Positions 1-11,381 of a stretch of 64,000 nucleotides of DNA are shown here, piece by piece; position 1 is the first letter of the stretch; the number at the start of each line of letters is the position of its first letter. The position numbers were made by a program, and so were the translations under genes. The DNA comes from Anaeramoeba flamelloides. Taxonomy: Eukaryota > Metamonada > Anaeramoebidae. Location of the stretch: assembly GCA_027625915.1 (NCBI GenBank), contig JANTQA010000008.1, positions 6,441,501 through 6,505,500 of the forward strand, read 5' to 3'. The notes under the pieces are model-generated. The model did no database searches, was not told the origin of the DNA, and was given only the letters and a program-made list of their open reading frames with translations.

Positions 1-166
1 TTGAAATAGTTGTTCTTTTGAGAACAAACACTCCCCTTATTTAAAAAAGAATAAAAGTTAAACCATCTAAATTTTAGAAATCAATGTAAAAATAAAAAAA
101 ATTTATTTTGTCTTGTATTAAAATTTTATCAGAAATTTGATGCAATTATTTTTAAAAAAAAAAAAA
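1..166. other. window edge, 3' flank of Nop16
   Basis: AT-rich DNA downstream of the minus-strand Nop16 gene. No coding frame is visible. Positions 21-35 share a 12-base stretch, AAACACTCCCCT, with the reverse strand of the small frame at 40742-40957, which may be a remnant of a dispersed repeat. Confidence 0.4.
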
Positions 167-1159
167 CTATTTTTTAATTAAGGCAGACACTTTTCCTTTT
201 GTATATTTTTTTCTTGGTCTTCTTTTTTTATGCCATTGCTTTTTTGTTTTCACCTTTTTGTTCCCGTTTGATTTCTCTTTTAATTTTTCTTTTCGTTCCA
301 ATTTTCTTTTTTCGCGCTTTAATCTGTATCTTTCGAAATCTTCTACTTGTTTCAGGTACACCTCTGCTTTATTTCGTAATTTCTTTTCGGTGTGCTGATA
401 AACGTTAATTTTAATATCCCTTTCCATTGCTTTGTAATCGTCACCATGCTTATCAATTAGTTGTTTCATTAATTTCATTTCGCTTCCACACAGCCTTTTG
501 AGTCTTGGTCTTGCTTGGCTTTGGCCTAATTTTTCAAGGTATTCCAATTTTTCTTTGTATGACTGTTTTCTTTTTCTTTTCATTTCATCATCTTTTTCTT
601 TGATTTTGTCATATTCTGTTTTTCTTTTTCTTTTCTTTTTTTTTTTTGGTTTTTGGGTGTTTTTGATCTTGTTTTGATTTTCGTTTGGTTCTTGCTTTTC
701 TTTCTCGTTGTCTGTTTTCGAATTTTTCATTGATTTTGTAGCATTACGATCTTTTTCATTGAATCTTTTTCTTTTTTTTTCTTGTTTTTCTTCTGGTGCT
801 TGTTCAAAGTCTTTTTTTTTCATTAACTCGATTGCTTGTTTTCGATTTACATTTTCACGGATCATAACTAAATCAATCGAAGTGTTTGATTTTGTTTTTT
901 GATCTTGTTTACTTGCATTGCCAAATTTCTTATTTTTAATGTAGTCTAATTCGGAAATTTCGCAATCTACGCGCAAAGTAAGTGCTTTTTTTCTCAAGTC
1001 TTTTTGAAGATCAGAAGCAAGCCCGATATTTCGGTAATTTGTTCTTAATGACTTTTTTTTATTCCAAACATCTGCAAGGATCCCTTTAAAAGATTCTTTT
1101 TTTGGTTTACGAGGTGCAACTTTATTACGTCTATTTCTTCTTTTTTTTCGAATACTCAT
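167..1159 (-). CDS. NOP16: Nop16-like 60S ribosome biogenesis protein
   Basis: A 330-residue, single-exon protein, extremely rich in Lys and Arg. The N-terminus (MSIRKKRRNRR) and the segment NYRNIGLASDLQ near residue 42 match the Nop16 opening, where yeast has NYKKLGLRAKLQ. The C-terminal signature IDKHGDDYKAMERDIKINVY (about residues 236-255) followed by QHTEKKL is the family's most conserved block; yeast has [20 protein letters not shown]. Between them lies a Lys/Glu-rich insert of about 130 residues that makes it longer than yeast Nop16 (231 residues). In the family this nucleolar protein is part of late pre-60S particles. The ATG at 1159 is the first in the frame and gives the expected N-terminus. 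I am confident of the family; the role is transferred from yeast. Confidence 0.9.
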   Translation of the reverse strand: MSIRKKRRNRRNKVAPRKPKKESFKGILADVWNKKKSLRTNYRNIGLASDLQKDLRKKALTLRVDCEISELDYIKNKKFGNASKQDQKTKSNTSIDLVMIRENVNRKQAIELMKKKDFEQAPEEKQEKKRKRFNEKDRNATKSMKNSKTDNEKEKQEPNENQNKIKNTQKPKKKKKRKRKTEYDKIKEKDDEMKRKRKQSYKEKLEYLEKLGQSQARPRLKRLCGSEMKLMKQLIDKHGDDYKAMERDIKINVYQHTEKKLRNKAEVYLKQVEDFERYRLKREKRKLERKEKLKEKSNGNKKVKTKKQWHKKRRPRKKYTKGKVSALIKK

Positions 1160-2029
1160 TTGGTCAACAATAAAATTAGTGAAAAGGTAAAAATATGGGA
1201 AGAATGGAAAGTTTTTTAAGATATTACGTAATTTTTGAATTTTGTTAAAAAATAGTCTTCCCAGAAATCTTTTACTGGAGAGCGAAGAACCGACTCTCTT
1301 TTCAGAATTTAGACTTGTTAAACAAACTGTTTAGGATCAACAAACCCTTTTGTACATCGTGGCACTCAAAATTTAAAATTAATTAAGGCGAATTTCTATT
1401 TCTAATTTTAATACATTGGAACAAAATTGTTTTATTTGTTTCACTCCAAATTATAGTATTTTTTAGAATTAACAACAAAGATAAATCTCATAAATTAAAA
1501 TTTGATTTTATTACTCATATTTGATTACTCTTATTTTAAAATTAATAAATAAAAATTTTTATTTCAAGTTATTACAAGGAATATTAATGATTATTGCTAC
1601 AATCAAACTAGTAGAGTAAAAATTTTGTCTCAGAGTTAACTAAAGAAGTTTACTTTATTGTCTATAAATACCATTTCTAAAAGATGGTGTTAAATCTTTG
1701 GATTTACTTTCGGCTTAAAAACAAGAAAAATATTTTGGTAAGTGAACTAAAAATTTTCATTTTTTAATTGTAAAAAAAAAAGAGCAATACTGGTTTAATG
1801 GAGATTAATGGGAAAAAATTTTTAATACCTTTTCCTTCATTTTTTATTGTCTCATAGGTTTTCCAAGAAATAAAATGTGAAATTTCTGATCTCTATTTGA
1901 TCATTTGTTGTTTAATGTATTGTTTTTATAGAGTTGACTAATCAGCCTAATTGGTGGGAGTACTGAAGAATCTTAGAAATAAAATTTCCGGAAATTAATC
2001 CCACTTAACAGTTTACAATTTCTGAATTG

Positions 2030-2568
2030 AAAAAAAAAAAATCTTATATAAGGTGTAATGATTTGTTAATTTGGTTCTCAGGTGATAGGCCCATAACTTT
2101 ATATTAATTTTAAGAGTGGTTCCAAAAGTCAATTTTTGGCAGTATATCATTGTTTTTCGAAATCCTAATTGGTGAATATTAGGCTAAGATATTGAAAGGT
2201 AATCAAGAAAAAAATTGTATTTTTTGGGTTTTCAAAAAACCTTTGATTGTTTAGGTTTTAATCTTAAATTTTTATTAAGGTTTAGTATTATTTGGATCTA
2301 ATAAAAAATTTATTTATTTTTTTTATTTAATTGGATAAAAATAAAATAAAAGTTTCAATTTCTAAATCAAAAATCAAAATACATTATTCAATACCAACCA
2401 ATATTTTGATTTAATACTCATAAATCCAGATTTCGGAAAATAATGAAAAATATACTCTCAAAAATTGACTTTTGGAACCACTCTTAAAATTAATATAAAG
2501 TTGAAGACCTATCACCCGAGAACCAAATTAACAAATCATTACACCCAATATAAGATTTTTTTTTTTTT
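2030..2568. repeat. inverted-repeat element with ~135-base arms
   Basis: The left arm (about 2030-2165) and right arm (about 2432-2568) are near-perfect reverse complements. Both carry an A/T run, then ATCTTATAT, GTGTAATGATTTGTTAATTT, GGTTCTC, a run ending TTAAGAGTGGTTCCAAAAGT, and further matching sequence inward. About 270 AT-rich bases separate them, without an open frame. The outer ends are homopolymer runs, so no clear target duplication can be read. It looks like a foldback element or MITE. I saw no second copy in the window. Confidence 0.75.
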
Positions 2569-2615
2569 AAATTCCAAGGTTTTTAAAACTTAAATTTCTC
2601 ATATCAGTAATTATT

Positions 2616-2815
2616 TACAGTTAGTTATACTTTTAAGGCCCAAACTCAAAATTAAATTTAAGCCACAAAAAAAAATCTCAAATCATAGCACATCAGCGGA
2701 AAATTTTTTTACACCAACTATTTTACTAAACTTTTAATTTTGTGTTTTAATTTTAGATTTTTATTGTGCCTTAAATTTTGTTGTTAGTTTGTCTCTTAAA
2801 AGTAGAACCGGTTGT
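2616..2815. mobile_element. Tc1/mariner-like MITE, copy 1 (older)
   Basis: About 200 bases bounded by diverged inverted ends. The left end reads TA then CAGTTAGTTATACTTTTAAG. The reverse complement of the right end contains GGTTCTACTTTTAAG followed by ACAAAC. It belongs to the same family as 49826-50026 and 60483-60679. The right terminus is less sharp than in those copies. No coding capacity. Confidence 0.65.
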
Positions 2816-4137
2816 GTTGTACTGTTTTGAATTACGGATTTCAATTTTTTATTAAGGAACTAATTCTAAAAGTGTAAACTAACTTTCCTGTTCTCCAATA
2901 ATACTAATGAGTAATAAGAAGGATATTTAATAAATTTTAGTGAACTAAAATCTTTGAATCAGAAAAATTGTCCCTAATAATCAATTTAAACAAGATATTA
3001 AATAAAGTAATCATCCTGCCTGAAGCTATAGATTGAAAATCTAGAGTATTGTCACTAAAACGTTTATAAATAAGATAAAAATTATCTTGCTAACTTTTAT
3101 TAAAAATAACAAAAGAGATTAAACAAACTTATACTCAAAGTGAAAATCAGTATTTCAAATAGGAACTATTTTTTTTTTTTTCTACATGTCCTAAGGTAAT
3201 ATGTTATTCTCTGTACAATAGCGTTCATTGTTTAAAGTAAATAATGTAGACAACTTCCTTGATTTTTTAAGCAAATTTTAAATTGGGAAAAGAATTTATT
3301 TTAAATCCCTCTTTAAAATGAATTAATTTTTAGAGAACTTTAAAATCAAAAAAAAAAACAAATTACACGAAAAATAAGGATATTTAACAAAAATTTTCAA
3401 AAAATTTAATTCATAATTGAAAATTATTCTCAAATCATCAAATAAGTTTCTCTTCAAAATTAAATTTGAATGGTGTATACTTAATTAGATCTTTTATTGT
3501 AAAAAGAAAAAAAAGAAATATAGGTTTTATAAGAAACGTGGGTTTACTTCTCTGAATACAGTTATATTTATCCACTATAATAAAAAAAAAAATTAAAATT
3601 AAATATTCGAAAAACACAATATCATATAAAAGCTTTTATGTAGTTTTAACAAAATATTTGTCAATAGAATATATAGAAAAACTTGTGAAGTACAATTTTC
3701 CCCTTACTAAAAATTCCCAAACTTATACCAAAATAAACAATACAAATCATTAATAACTTAATAAAAATCGGAGTTATAATGTTGTTCATAACAATTTTTC
3801 TGATATATTTTTGTTGACCAAAAAAAAAAGATTCTTTTTTTATTTATTGTTTGGAGGTTGTTGTTGAATCAAAGCCTATTTTCATAAGACGAAAGAAGTT
3901 TTTACAATACGATTTCTTTGGAAAGGAATTTTTATTTATAAAACACATTTCCTATTCTATTGATTTTTAAGATAATAACACTATTAATCTATACTGTATA
4001 TATTAAGTATATTAAATAAAAAAATAAAATCCAATATCAAAAATTCAGAATATAACAAAAAAAAAAAAAAAAAAACAGGTTTATTAAAGTAAAAAACAAT
4101 CACAGAATAATAATATAATATCATGCTTTAAACAATT

Positions 4138-6912
4138 TTAATAATAAAAATGGTTTTCTTCTTGTTCCTTAATTGTTTTTTTTTCTGGATTTACTAAAAA
4201 TCGGTAATACCAACCGTTTGTTGCAACAAGAATAAGTTCATCAAATACAAAAGAAATTTTATTTGTTGAGCTATTTTGTAGTTTATAATTAATAATACAT
4301 TTTTGCAATTTTTGGCCATGTTTACCAAAAGAAATCCCATTTCTTTCTTTTGTGCGATTAGAAGAATCCTTCAAATCAAATGGCAATTCAAATAGTTGTA
4401 AACTGCCATTGCTTGAGGTTATGACAAAAAAATTATGATCGCGACTAAATGACATTGAATAAATATCTGCATCTTTATTTCCAACAATTAACTGCAATAA
4501 GCATATCCCAGATTTACTTTCAAATATTCGAATCCTTTTCCCATTTGATGTTGAAACTGCGAGATATCTTCCACTATTATTAAATTTAAGTCCACCGAGT
4601 GGTTCTTCAAATGCCCTATAATAATTGTTTTTGTTGTTGTTGTTGTTGTTGTTGTTGTTATTGTTATTATTATTGTTGTTGTTATTGTTGTTATTGTTGT
4701 TATTGTTATTGTTTTGTTGTTGTTGTTAGTGTTATTGTTATTATTATTATGATTGTAAGAAATGAAAATGTTTGATATGTTTTTATTTTTAAATAATTTG
4801 TAAAAGAAAAAGAAAAATAAGAAGACTAATAAAATGGAAGAAATCCCAAATTCAAAAAATTCAACTCCAATTAACAAAGGAAGAATAAATACACAATTGT
4901 TATTAATTCAGTAAGCTGTGATTTTAATTTATAATTTAATATCCCAGATAATGCAATGATGGTTGGTCATGAATTTAAAGTGTACAAAGTACACGAAATT
5001 GAGAAACCACAAAAAAATATTTAATAGTTCTTGAATTGGTGTAAAAAAGTATTGTTTATTGGATGTGTACATAATAAAATAAAAAAATTGAAAATGATTC
5101 AAGATGTATTAGTTTTATTTTTGTTCAAATATTTTAATCGATAAATTAATACAACATAAACATGAAATTTGATTTTAAAACTTTTTTGTTTTTCACTTTT
5201 TGAAAATTATTTTGCTCATTTAAAGATTGTGGGAAAAAACGTGAAACTCGTTTTTTAATTGCAAACATTAAGAAAATTACAGAAATCACAAAAAACACAG
5301 AAACCACAGAAAACTTGAAAATAGATTACAATTAAATGAAGAAAAAAATTAAGGGTAATATAGAAAATAAAAAAAAGGTTTTTGCGTTCTCGATAAGATA
5401 TTTCCTAAAAAGTGTGGCATTTTTTTTTATATATCAAATAATTTTATGTTTAAAAGTAGTTCTATTAATAAATTTGGTAATATAAAAATAAAAGGGAAAT
5501 CAATATTTAAGATTAAGTGCAATTTGAAGAATTGGCTTTTTTTTTTGCTTTTAATAAATAAAATTTCATTATCAGTCATGCTTTTTTATTGGTTTGTATA
5601 TAATTTTTATACAAGTAATGTAATTGTAATTTATTCTATTCCCAACATTTTTTAGTATTTAATTAATCATTTTTCTGAAAAGGTGACGAGTATTTATTCC
5701 TCAATCTTATGGGGGGGGGGCGAATGGTTATTGTGAAAAATATTATTGTGGTAAACACTTTATTTTTTCATTGCTGTTATTTTAATTATAAATGGGGGGT
5801 CGACTTCATTTTTCTTGTTTGGTTATTTAACAAGTTATTATGAGGCAATTAAAATTGGTGGGTTTTTTTTTTTTATTCTTTGAGGAAGTACTTTTTTATT
5901 ATTTGTGTTGATATATTTTTGGGATTTATTAAAAATTCTAAAGGTAGGTAAGATTTGAATAAAAGATAATGAGAAGAAATTTTGTCGCATTCAACTTACA
6001 AACGGAGGAAATAATCTCTTTTTTCTTTTACTAATTGATAATACTTTAAGTTTATCTGATTTTTGTGATTCTTGTGATTTTTGTCATTCTCTGAATGTTT
6101 AGAATTAAAAAAAAACCCTTCGCTTTTTGTTTCCACAAGATCAAATATTTTTTTTTCTTTTTAATTCTGATTGCTTTGGTAACTCATAATTTTATTGTTA
6201 CTGTCTTCCAAAACATTCCCATCAGAAAACCACGATTATTTTCAAAATTAAATGTATTCTGTGGTTTGGAGTGGTTGTTGTTTGTGTTCTTATTGTTCTT
6301 ATTATCTAAGATTAAGCTACAAGATCTAAGAAAGACAAATAAAAAAAAAATAAAAAAAAAAAAAACAAAAAGAATATTTTACTGAAAAGATCTATTAAAG
6401 GGATTCTTTTCTGTGTAATTGACTACACGAACAAACCCTATTTTGTCATCAAAAATTGCAATCATTTCTAATTCATCTTGTAAATTTTCTTTTACTGAGA
6501 TGATCCCTTTTGGGTTCTTCATTGTCGAATAATAATTTACAATGGACAAATCGGATAATTGGTACATTATTATTGAGGTTTCTGTAAGCACAATTAGAGT
6601 GTTTAAATTGATTCTAATTGAGCAGACATTTGTCTTTTGCTGTACTTCCATTAATTCCTTTTTTTCAATATCGTCCCAAACAAAGACACTTTTCGGGTAC
6701 TTTTCAGAAACGTAACAGAGCACATTGCTTGATCCTAAAATTTCCACAAATTTTAATTTTTTGAGATTAAAAGAGCTTTCAAAACGTTCAAGAAAAGGGC
6801 AAGCGGTATAAATCTTAAAAGAGTCAGTTGTGGAACAAATAAATTGATTTTTTTTGCTATTGAAATTTAGGTATTGAAGTTTGTTGTCTTCTTGTGTCGA
6901 AAGTTCATTCAT
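4138..6912 (-). CDS. PROPPIN (Atg18/WIPI-like) beta-propeller lacking the FRRG arginines
   Basis: Two exons: 6912-6383 and 4615-4138, joined in frame (phase 2) across a 1,767-base intron with donor GTAAAA and acceptor TATAG. The product is about 335 residues. The N-terminal part has the PROPPIN opening (LNFNSKKNQFICSTTDSFKI, then SVFVWDD near residue 75) and the typical NPKG loop before the splice. After the splice it reads AFEEPLGGLKFNNSGRYLAV, then RIRIFES, DADIYSMSFSRD and LVATNGWYYRFLVNP, all family landmarks. Family members bind PI3P or PI(3,5)P2 on autophagic or endosomal membranes through an F/L-R-R-G motif. At that position (4480-4491) this protein reads L-I-V-G, so both phosphoinositide-binding arginines are missing. 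The intron ends next to a trinucleotide repeat rather than a pyrimidine tract. Family call firm; lipid binding doubtful. Confidence 0.88.
4622..4740. repeat. TTG/TTA trinucleotide repeat in the PROPPIN intron
   Basis: A run of TTG units, interrupted by TTA, lies immediately inside the 3' end of the PROPPIN intron. On the transcribed strand it reads as an AAC/AAT repeat ending a few bases before the acceptor AG. Confidence 0.9.
5711..5720. repeat. G10 homopolymer within the PROPPIN intron
   Basis: Ten consecutive G on the plus strand, striking in DNA this AT-rich. A second G6 run lies near 5793. On the transcribed strand these are C runs inside the intron. Confidence 0.9.
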
Positions 6913-7472
6913 TCTTATTTTTGAAAATTAGATTTTTGAATAATTATTTCAATCAACAAAAAAGAAGAAAAAATGAAAAATATTCTAGTACAATAAAAGG
7001 TGATGCGAAGAATAGAGTTTTCAGATTTTAATTGGGTAGTTCATTGGGCAGTTTTAATTGGTCTTGAATTCTGTTCCTTAAGACAAATCCAAAGTAAAGC
7101 AAAAAAAAATTGCCTTTTCGATCTTTCAAGTATAAAGTGCAAATTTTATTGAATGGAAATTTTATAGTACCTGAAAAAGACTTGGGTGTCGATAACCAAT
7201 GCCGTGGGTGTGTTATTTTGAGTGACTAAAAAATACCTCTCTTTTCGTCAAATTATCAAGAAAGATAACTCAAACTTCTTTTAGAATAAAAAATAGCTAA
7301 ATATCCAATCAAACAAATTTCAAGATCTGAGAAACATAAAATAACATTAAGTAACACTATATTCCCTTTTGATTGTTTTCTAGTCCCATAGAAACTGCTA
7401 ATTAATGTAACAAATATTATTTATTAAATCATTTTTTTACCAAATTTATCGGTTGTTTTATTAATCTTCTTG
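6913..7472. other. divergent intergenic region between PROPPIN and CK2 alpha
   Basis: About 560 bases between divergently transcribed genes, so it should hold both promoters. No TATA-like or initiator motif can be defended by eye. A GC-raised patch at 7000-7230 has open frames on both strands. The longest is a minus-strand frame of 65 codons (7225-7028) without an ATG, preceded by a possible acceptor (GTATTTTTTAG). I cannot say whether it is an exon, a gene relic or chance. Confidence 0.4.
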
Positions 7473-8513
7473 ATGACAAATAACAAAAAAAAAATCCAGC
7501 CTTTATTTTCTCAAGTCAATTTAGAATTAGGGAAAGAGCATTGGGACTATAACTCCTTAAATCCGACACTTGTAAATATTGTGCATTTTGAGCTTTTACA
7601 AAAGCTCGGGAAGGGAAGGTATGCAAGTGTATTTCTTGGGAACGATCTTCGTAATAACAAAGAAATCTGTTTAAAGGTCTTAAAGCCAGTTAAAAGATCG
7701 AAAATCAAAAGAGAAATCAAAATCTCGATGATCGTGGGCGAATTCCCCAATACAGTCAAGTTATTAGACTTGATTGACAACAAGGTGATTGGTACACCGA
7801 CCCTTGTCTTTGAATACTTCCCACATCCGCACATTCTGGAGTTGCTTCCAACAATAGCAGCAGAGGAGATGTGCCTGATCATTTATCGATCCTTACAAAC
7901 CCTGTACCACGCACACCGTTCGGGGATAATGCACCGTGACATTAAGCCGCACAACGTTTTGTATGATCCTAAATCAAAAGAAGTCAAACTCGTAGATTGG
8001 GGGCTGTCAGAATTCTATTTCCCAGAAACGGCCTATAACTGTAATGTTGCATCTCGCTTTTTTAAGGCGCCAGAGTTGTTAATTGGTTACACACACTATC
8101 ACTATTCAATCGACATGTGGGCGGTTGGCTGCTTGATTGCTGGTTGGGCCTTTTCGAAGGAGCCTTTCTTTGCCGGGAAGAATAACCTTGACCAATTAGG
8201 CCAAATTGTGAAAATACTTGGTGCATCGAAATTTTGGAAGTGGACTAAATCAATTAAATTCCAAGTGAGGAAAAAAATAATTAAGTCAATCCCCCAAAAC
8301 GGTAAAAAAATGGCTTGGAAAGACCTTAACCCTGAAATTGACCCTCAAATTTGTGAAATTTTGGATGGATTGTTAAATTATGATTTTAACAAACGTTGGA
8401 ATGTTGTTCAAACAATGGCACACCCTTGGTTTGATTCCGTGAGATCAGAAGGTGATATAGATAGTAAAGACCTTAAAAGGGCTAACGTTAGCTTGGAACG
8501 AGAAAAGAATTAA
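7473..8513 (+). CDS. casein kinase 2 catalytic subunit alpha
   Basis: A 346-residue single-exon Ser/Thr kinase. The first ATG is at 7473; the frame is also open through a TTG just before it. CK2 alpha hallmarks are present: the HWDY opening near residue 24, the glycine loop GKGRYASVFLG (about 46-56), the catalytic lysine in CLKVLKP, the basic substrate cluster KPVKRSKIKREIKI (about 71-84), HRDIKPHNV, and the CK2-specific DWG in place of DFG (VDWGLSEF). VASRFFKAPELL and MWAVGCLIAGWAFSKEPFF follow as in human CK2 alpha. All catalytic residues are intact, so it should be active. CK2 phosphorylates acidic Ser/Thr sites in nucleus and cytoplasm, usually with a beta subunit, which is not in this window. 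The gene is noticeably less AT-rich than its surroundings and lacks introns. Confidence 0.95.
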   Translation: MTNNKKKIQPLFSQVNLELGKEHWDYNSLNPTLVNIVHFELLQKLGKGRYASVFLGNDLRNNKEICLKVLKPVKRSKIKREIKISMIVGEFPNTVKLLDLIDNKVIGTPTLVFEYFPHPHILELLPTIAAEEMCLIIYRSLQTLYHAHRSGIMHRDIKPHNVLYDPKSKEVKLVDWGLSEFYFPETAYNCNVASRFFKAPELLIGYTHYHYSIDMWAVGCLIAGWAFSKEPFFAGKNNLDQLGQIVKILGASKFWKWTKSIKFQVRKKIIKSIPQNGKKMAWKDLNPEIDPQICEILDGLLNYDFNKRWNVVQTMAHPWFDSVRSEGDIDSKDLKRANVSLEREKN

Positions 8514-10680
8514 GATTAATATTTGATCAAAAATTTTTTATATATAAATAATTTTATATCTTTTATCAAATGATTTTTTTTTTTTGTTTTTTATTTACTT
8601 TTTGACAATATTTGAAAAACACTGACGAAATGAATTAAGAAAATTTTTAATATTCCAAATTCTAGATACATTAACCAAAAATAAAAATGTTATCGTTGTT
8701 GGTTTTCATTTGAAAGGGGTATTATCGAATTAAATATATTTGGTAATGATTAATAATGGGAAATGTACTTTTTTTTAAAATTCAGAAAAAATTTTCACTA
8801 CTAAATAGAGCATTTGACGATATCTTTGTTAAGTCACCAAAAAGTTTCAAAAATTGCAATTATTTTTAACAAATCACAATATTGTAGAAAACCACGATAA
8901 TCAATAATATGGGGATAATATAATAAAATCACATATTATATATAATCACAAAAATTTTGAAAATCAAGACAAATGGATAAAAATCGTAAAAAAAAATAAA
9001 TCATGATATAATAGTTGATGGGTTTTTGGGCTAATTGAGAAATATTTTTACAAAAAAATTTTTTTTTGATCAAAAAAAAGATAAGGTGAAAAAAATATTG
9101 TTTTAAAAAACAACAAAAAAGATACTTTATTCAATCAAGGATCAGATCAAAGAGTTTTATTTTATTTCTATTTTATTTGGTTGACATACCTATCAATCCT
9201 TTTTGATAATTCAACAATAATAACTAAAGATAAATAAATAAAAAAATTCCTCAGTCAATAGTAGTGTTGTAAATTTTGTTGAATAAAAAAGTTAAAACAA
9301 CCAAACATTTTACCCCTTCTTTAAAGAATGTGTTCTTGGGTTAAAACATTTTCTTTATTATATGAAAGTTGAAAGGGGTTGGATAACTTTTCAAAATATT
9401 TTTCATCAACCTACCAATATTATGATTACCAATTATTAAGATTGTTTGTACAATTGTTGTTTTCTACTTTTTCGTCTTCTTATTTATATATCTTTGTATT
9501 GTAAAGAATAACACAGCACGAGTTTAGAGTTTTTTTTTTTGATCGATCACCAATAAGAAGGAAATTCTTCTTTCGTATTTTTTGTTCTTGAAATTTTGAA
9601 GGCAATATCCCATTTAAAAAAAAAGGTCTATTTAATATTCCAATCTATTGTTGAAATGGATGATTATTTGTTTGATCGTTGAATTTATAGTAGATTTTAC
9701 AATCGTTAAAAAAAAAGTGAAAAGATAAATTGATTGTTCACATTATAAAAACTCATTCCCTTTATAAAAGATTTATGTCTTGCATACCTTTCAAACACTT
9801 GAAGACTTTTCATTACCCTTACAAAAACTTTCTACCATTTTAAAGGTTAAAATAGTGTATAGATGTTATAGCTTTCCAAAATTTAAGGCGGTTTTTATTA
9901 CATTATTTTACAAAAAAATAATTTTTACATTTTTTCGCGATAATATGAATATCGCGATAATTTTGTTTATCACGATTTTATGGTTTTTCCCGATAAAGTA
10001 TAACTAAGCTGGATTTTATAATATTCTCTTAAATTGATTGCAAATATCTGTATCGTGTGTGTTATCATCAAACCCTCCAATAAATAATGTGTTTCGAAAA
10101 GGGTATAGTATTGTCGTTTATATTACAAATAATATTATCAACAAAAGTATGTCTTTACCAAAATTAGTAATATAAAATTAAGATGGGTATTGGTATTGTT
10201 TATAAATGTACTTTAAAATGGAATTAGGAAGAAAAACAAACCGGGATTTTTGTGATTATAAAATATTGAGATCAAAAAAAAAACATGTATTAAGTGGACA
10301 CAAAACCCCTTTTTCAAATCAAAACCATAATTTTTGTATTATTATTGTATTGTTATAATTTACTTTTGATCGGATATCCAATTGTATAATGTGGCGGAAT
10401 TAATTTTTTAGGATAAAATCTTTGATATTTTGACAAAATTTTTAAATCATGAACTGAATTTTTTTTGACATTATTATAATTTTTTAATTTTTGTAAAGAC
10501 TTTTTTGGTTAATTTTTTTCTGTTTTAATAGTAAATAATTTTTCAAAAATTAACTCCTTTTTTTGATAAAAATTTAACATTTAGATTTTTATTTTAGTTG
10601 AAATTATTTTTTTGTTAATTAAACTGAAGGTCACAATTTCCTATTTAATTCTTGTCAAGTGTTATTTCTCTGTGCATACA

Positions 10681-10726
10681 ATATATATGTATGTATATGT
10701 GTGTAGGTGTGTGTTTGTGTGTGTTT
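10681..10726. repeat. TG/TA microsatellite
   Basis: An irregular run of AT, GTAT and GT units on the plus strand, changing from (AT)n to (GT)n with occasional interruptions. Confidence 0.85.
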
Positions 10727-11381
10727 TTCTTTAAGAAAAAAATAATTGGTGTTTAAATCTGTAATCCTAACTGAACAATTTTGTTTGTAGGCTATTTTAA
10801 TAATCTTTGTTTGATAAATTAGGAGGTTTAAGTATATTTTGTAACATTTGAGTTTCGATGTTTATCGGAAACCGGATTATTCAAATTATTTATATGACCA
10901 AGCACATTAATATTTTAATGAATTTGTGTGTTGGATTTATTCCATTATAATATATTTACATACCACTTAAAAAATGGAAATCAAAAAAATGAAAAAATTG
11001 ATAAAAAATGAATAAAAATCATTAATTTTTTTTTTGTCTCTGTAAAATTTGATATAATTACCATTTTATCAAATTTTTAAACCTAATTCTGAAAGGAAAA
11101 TTTTTTTATTAAAAATTTTTTGATTAACAAATTACTTACTATTTCTAAAATATTCCCAAAATGAATTTAAAATTATAGTTTCTTTTAATACCTTCAATTG
11201 AAGTTTTGTGTAAAGAAAATACTGTATTTTTTTTTAAAATTCCTCTTCAGAAATAAAGATTTATTGGATGTATTTATTTGATTTTATAATTATTTATTTT
11301 CCATTTAATTGAAAACTCAAATTCTTACAGTACCATAATTGAAATTTTTTCAAAATTTTTCTTTTCATTTCGGTTGAATCT

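Larger units (their letters stand above)
1160..4137. other. intergenic, repeat-bearing
   Basis: About 3 kb between two minus-strand genes. It contains a large inverted repeat (2030-2568) and a MITE copy (2616-2815), described separately. Apart from these I see only AT-rich sequence with frequent stops in all frames and no convincing exon. Confidence 0.5.

Noticed and set aside
199-902. Plus-strand Phe-rich frames opposite Nop16
   Set aside because: Antisense of a Lys-rich gene; not real coding.
6095-6385. 96-codon plus-strand frame resembling a membrane protein
   Set aside because: It lies in the PROPPIN intron, is low-complexity at its end and its length is within chance for this composition.
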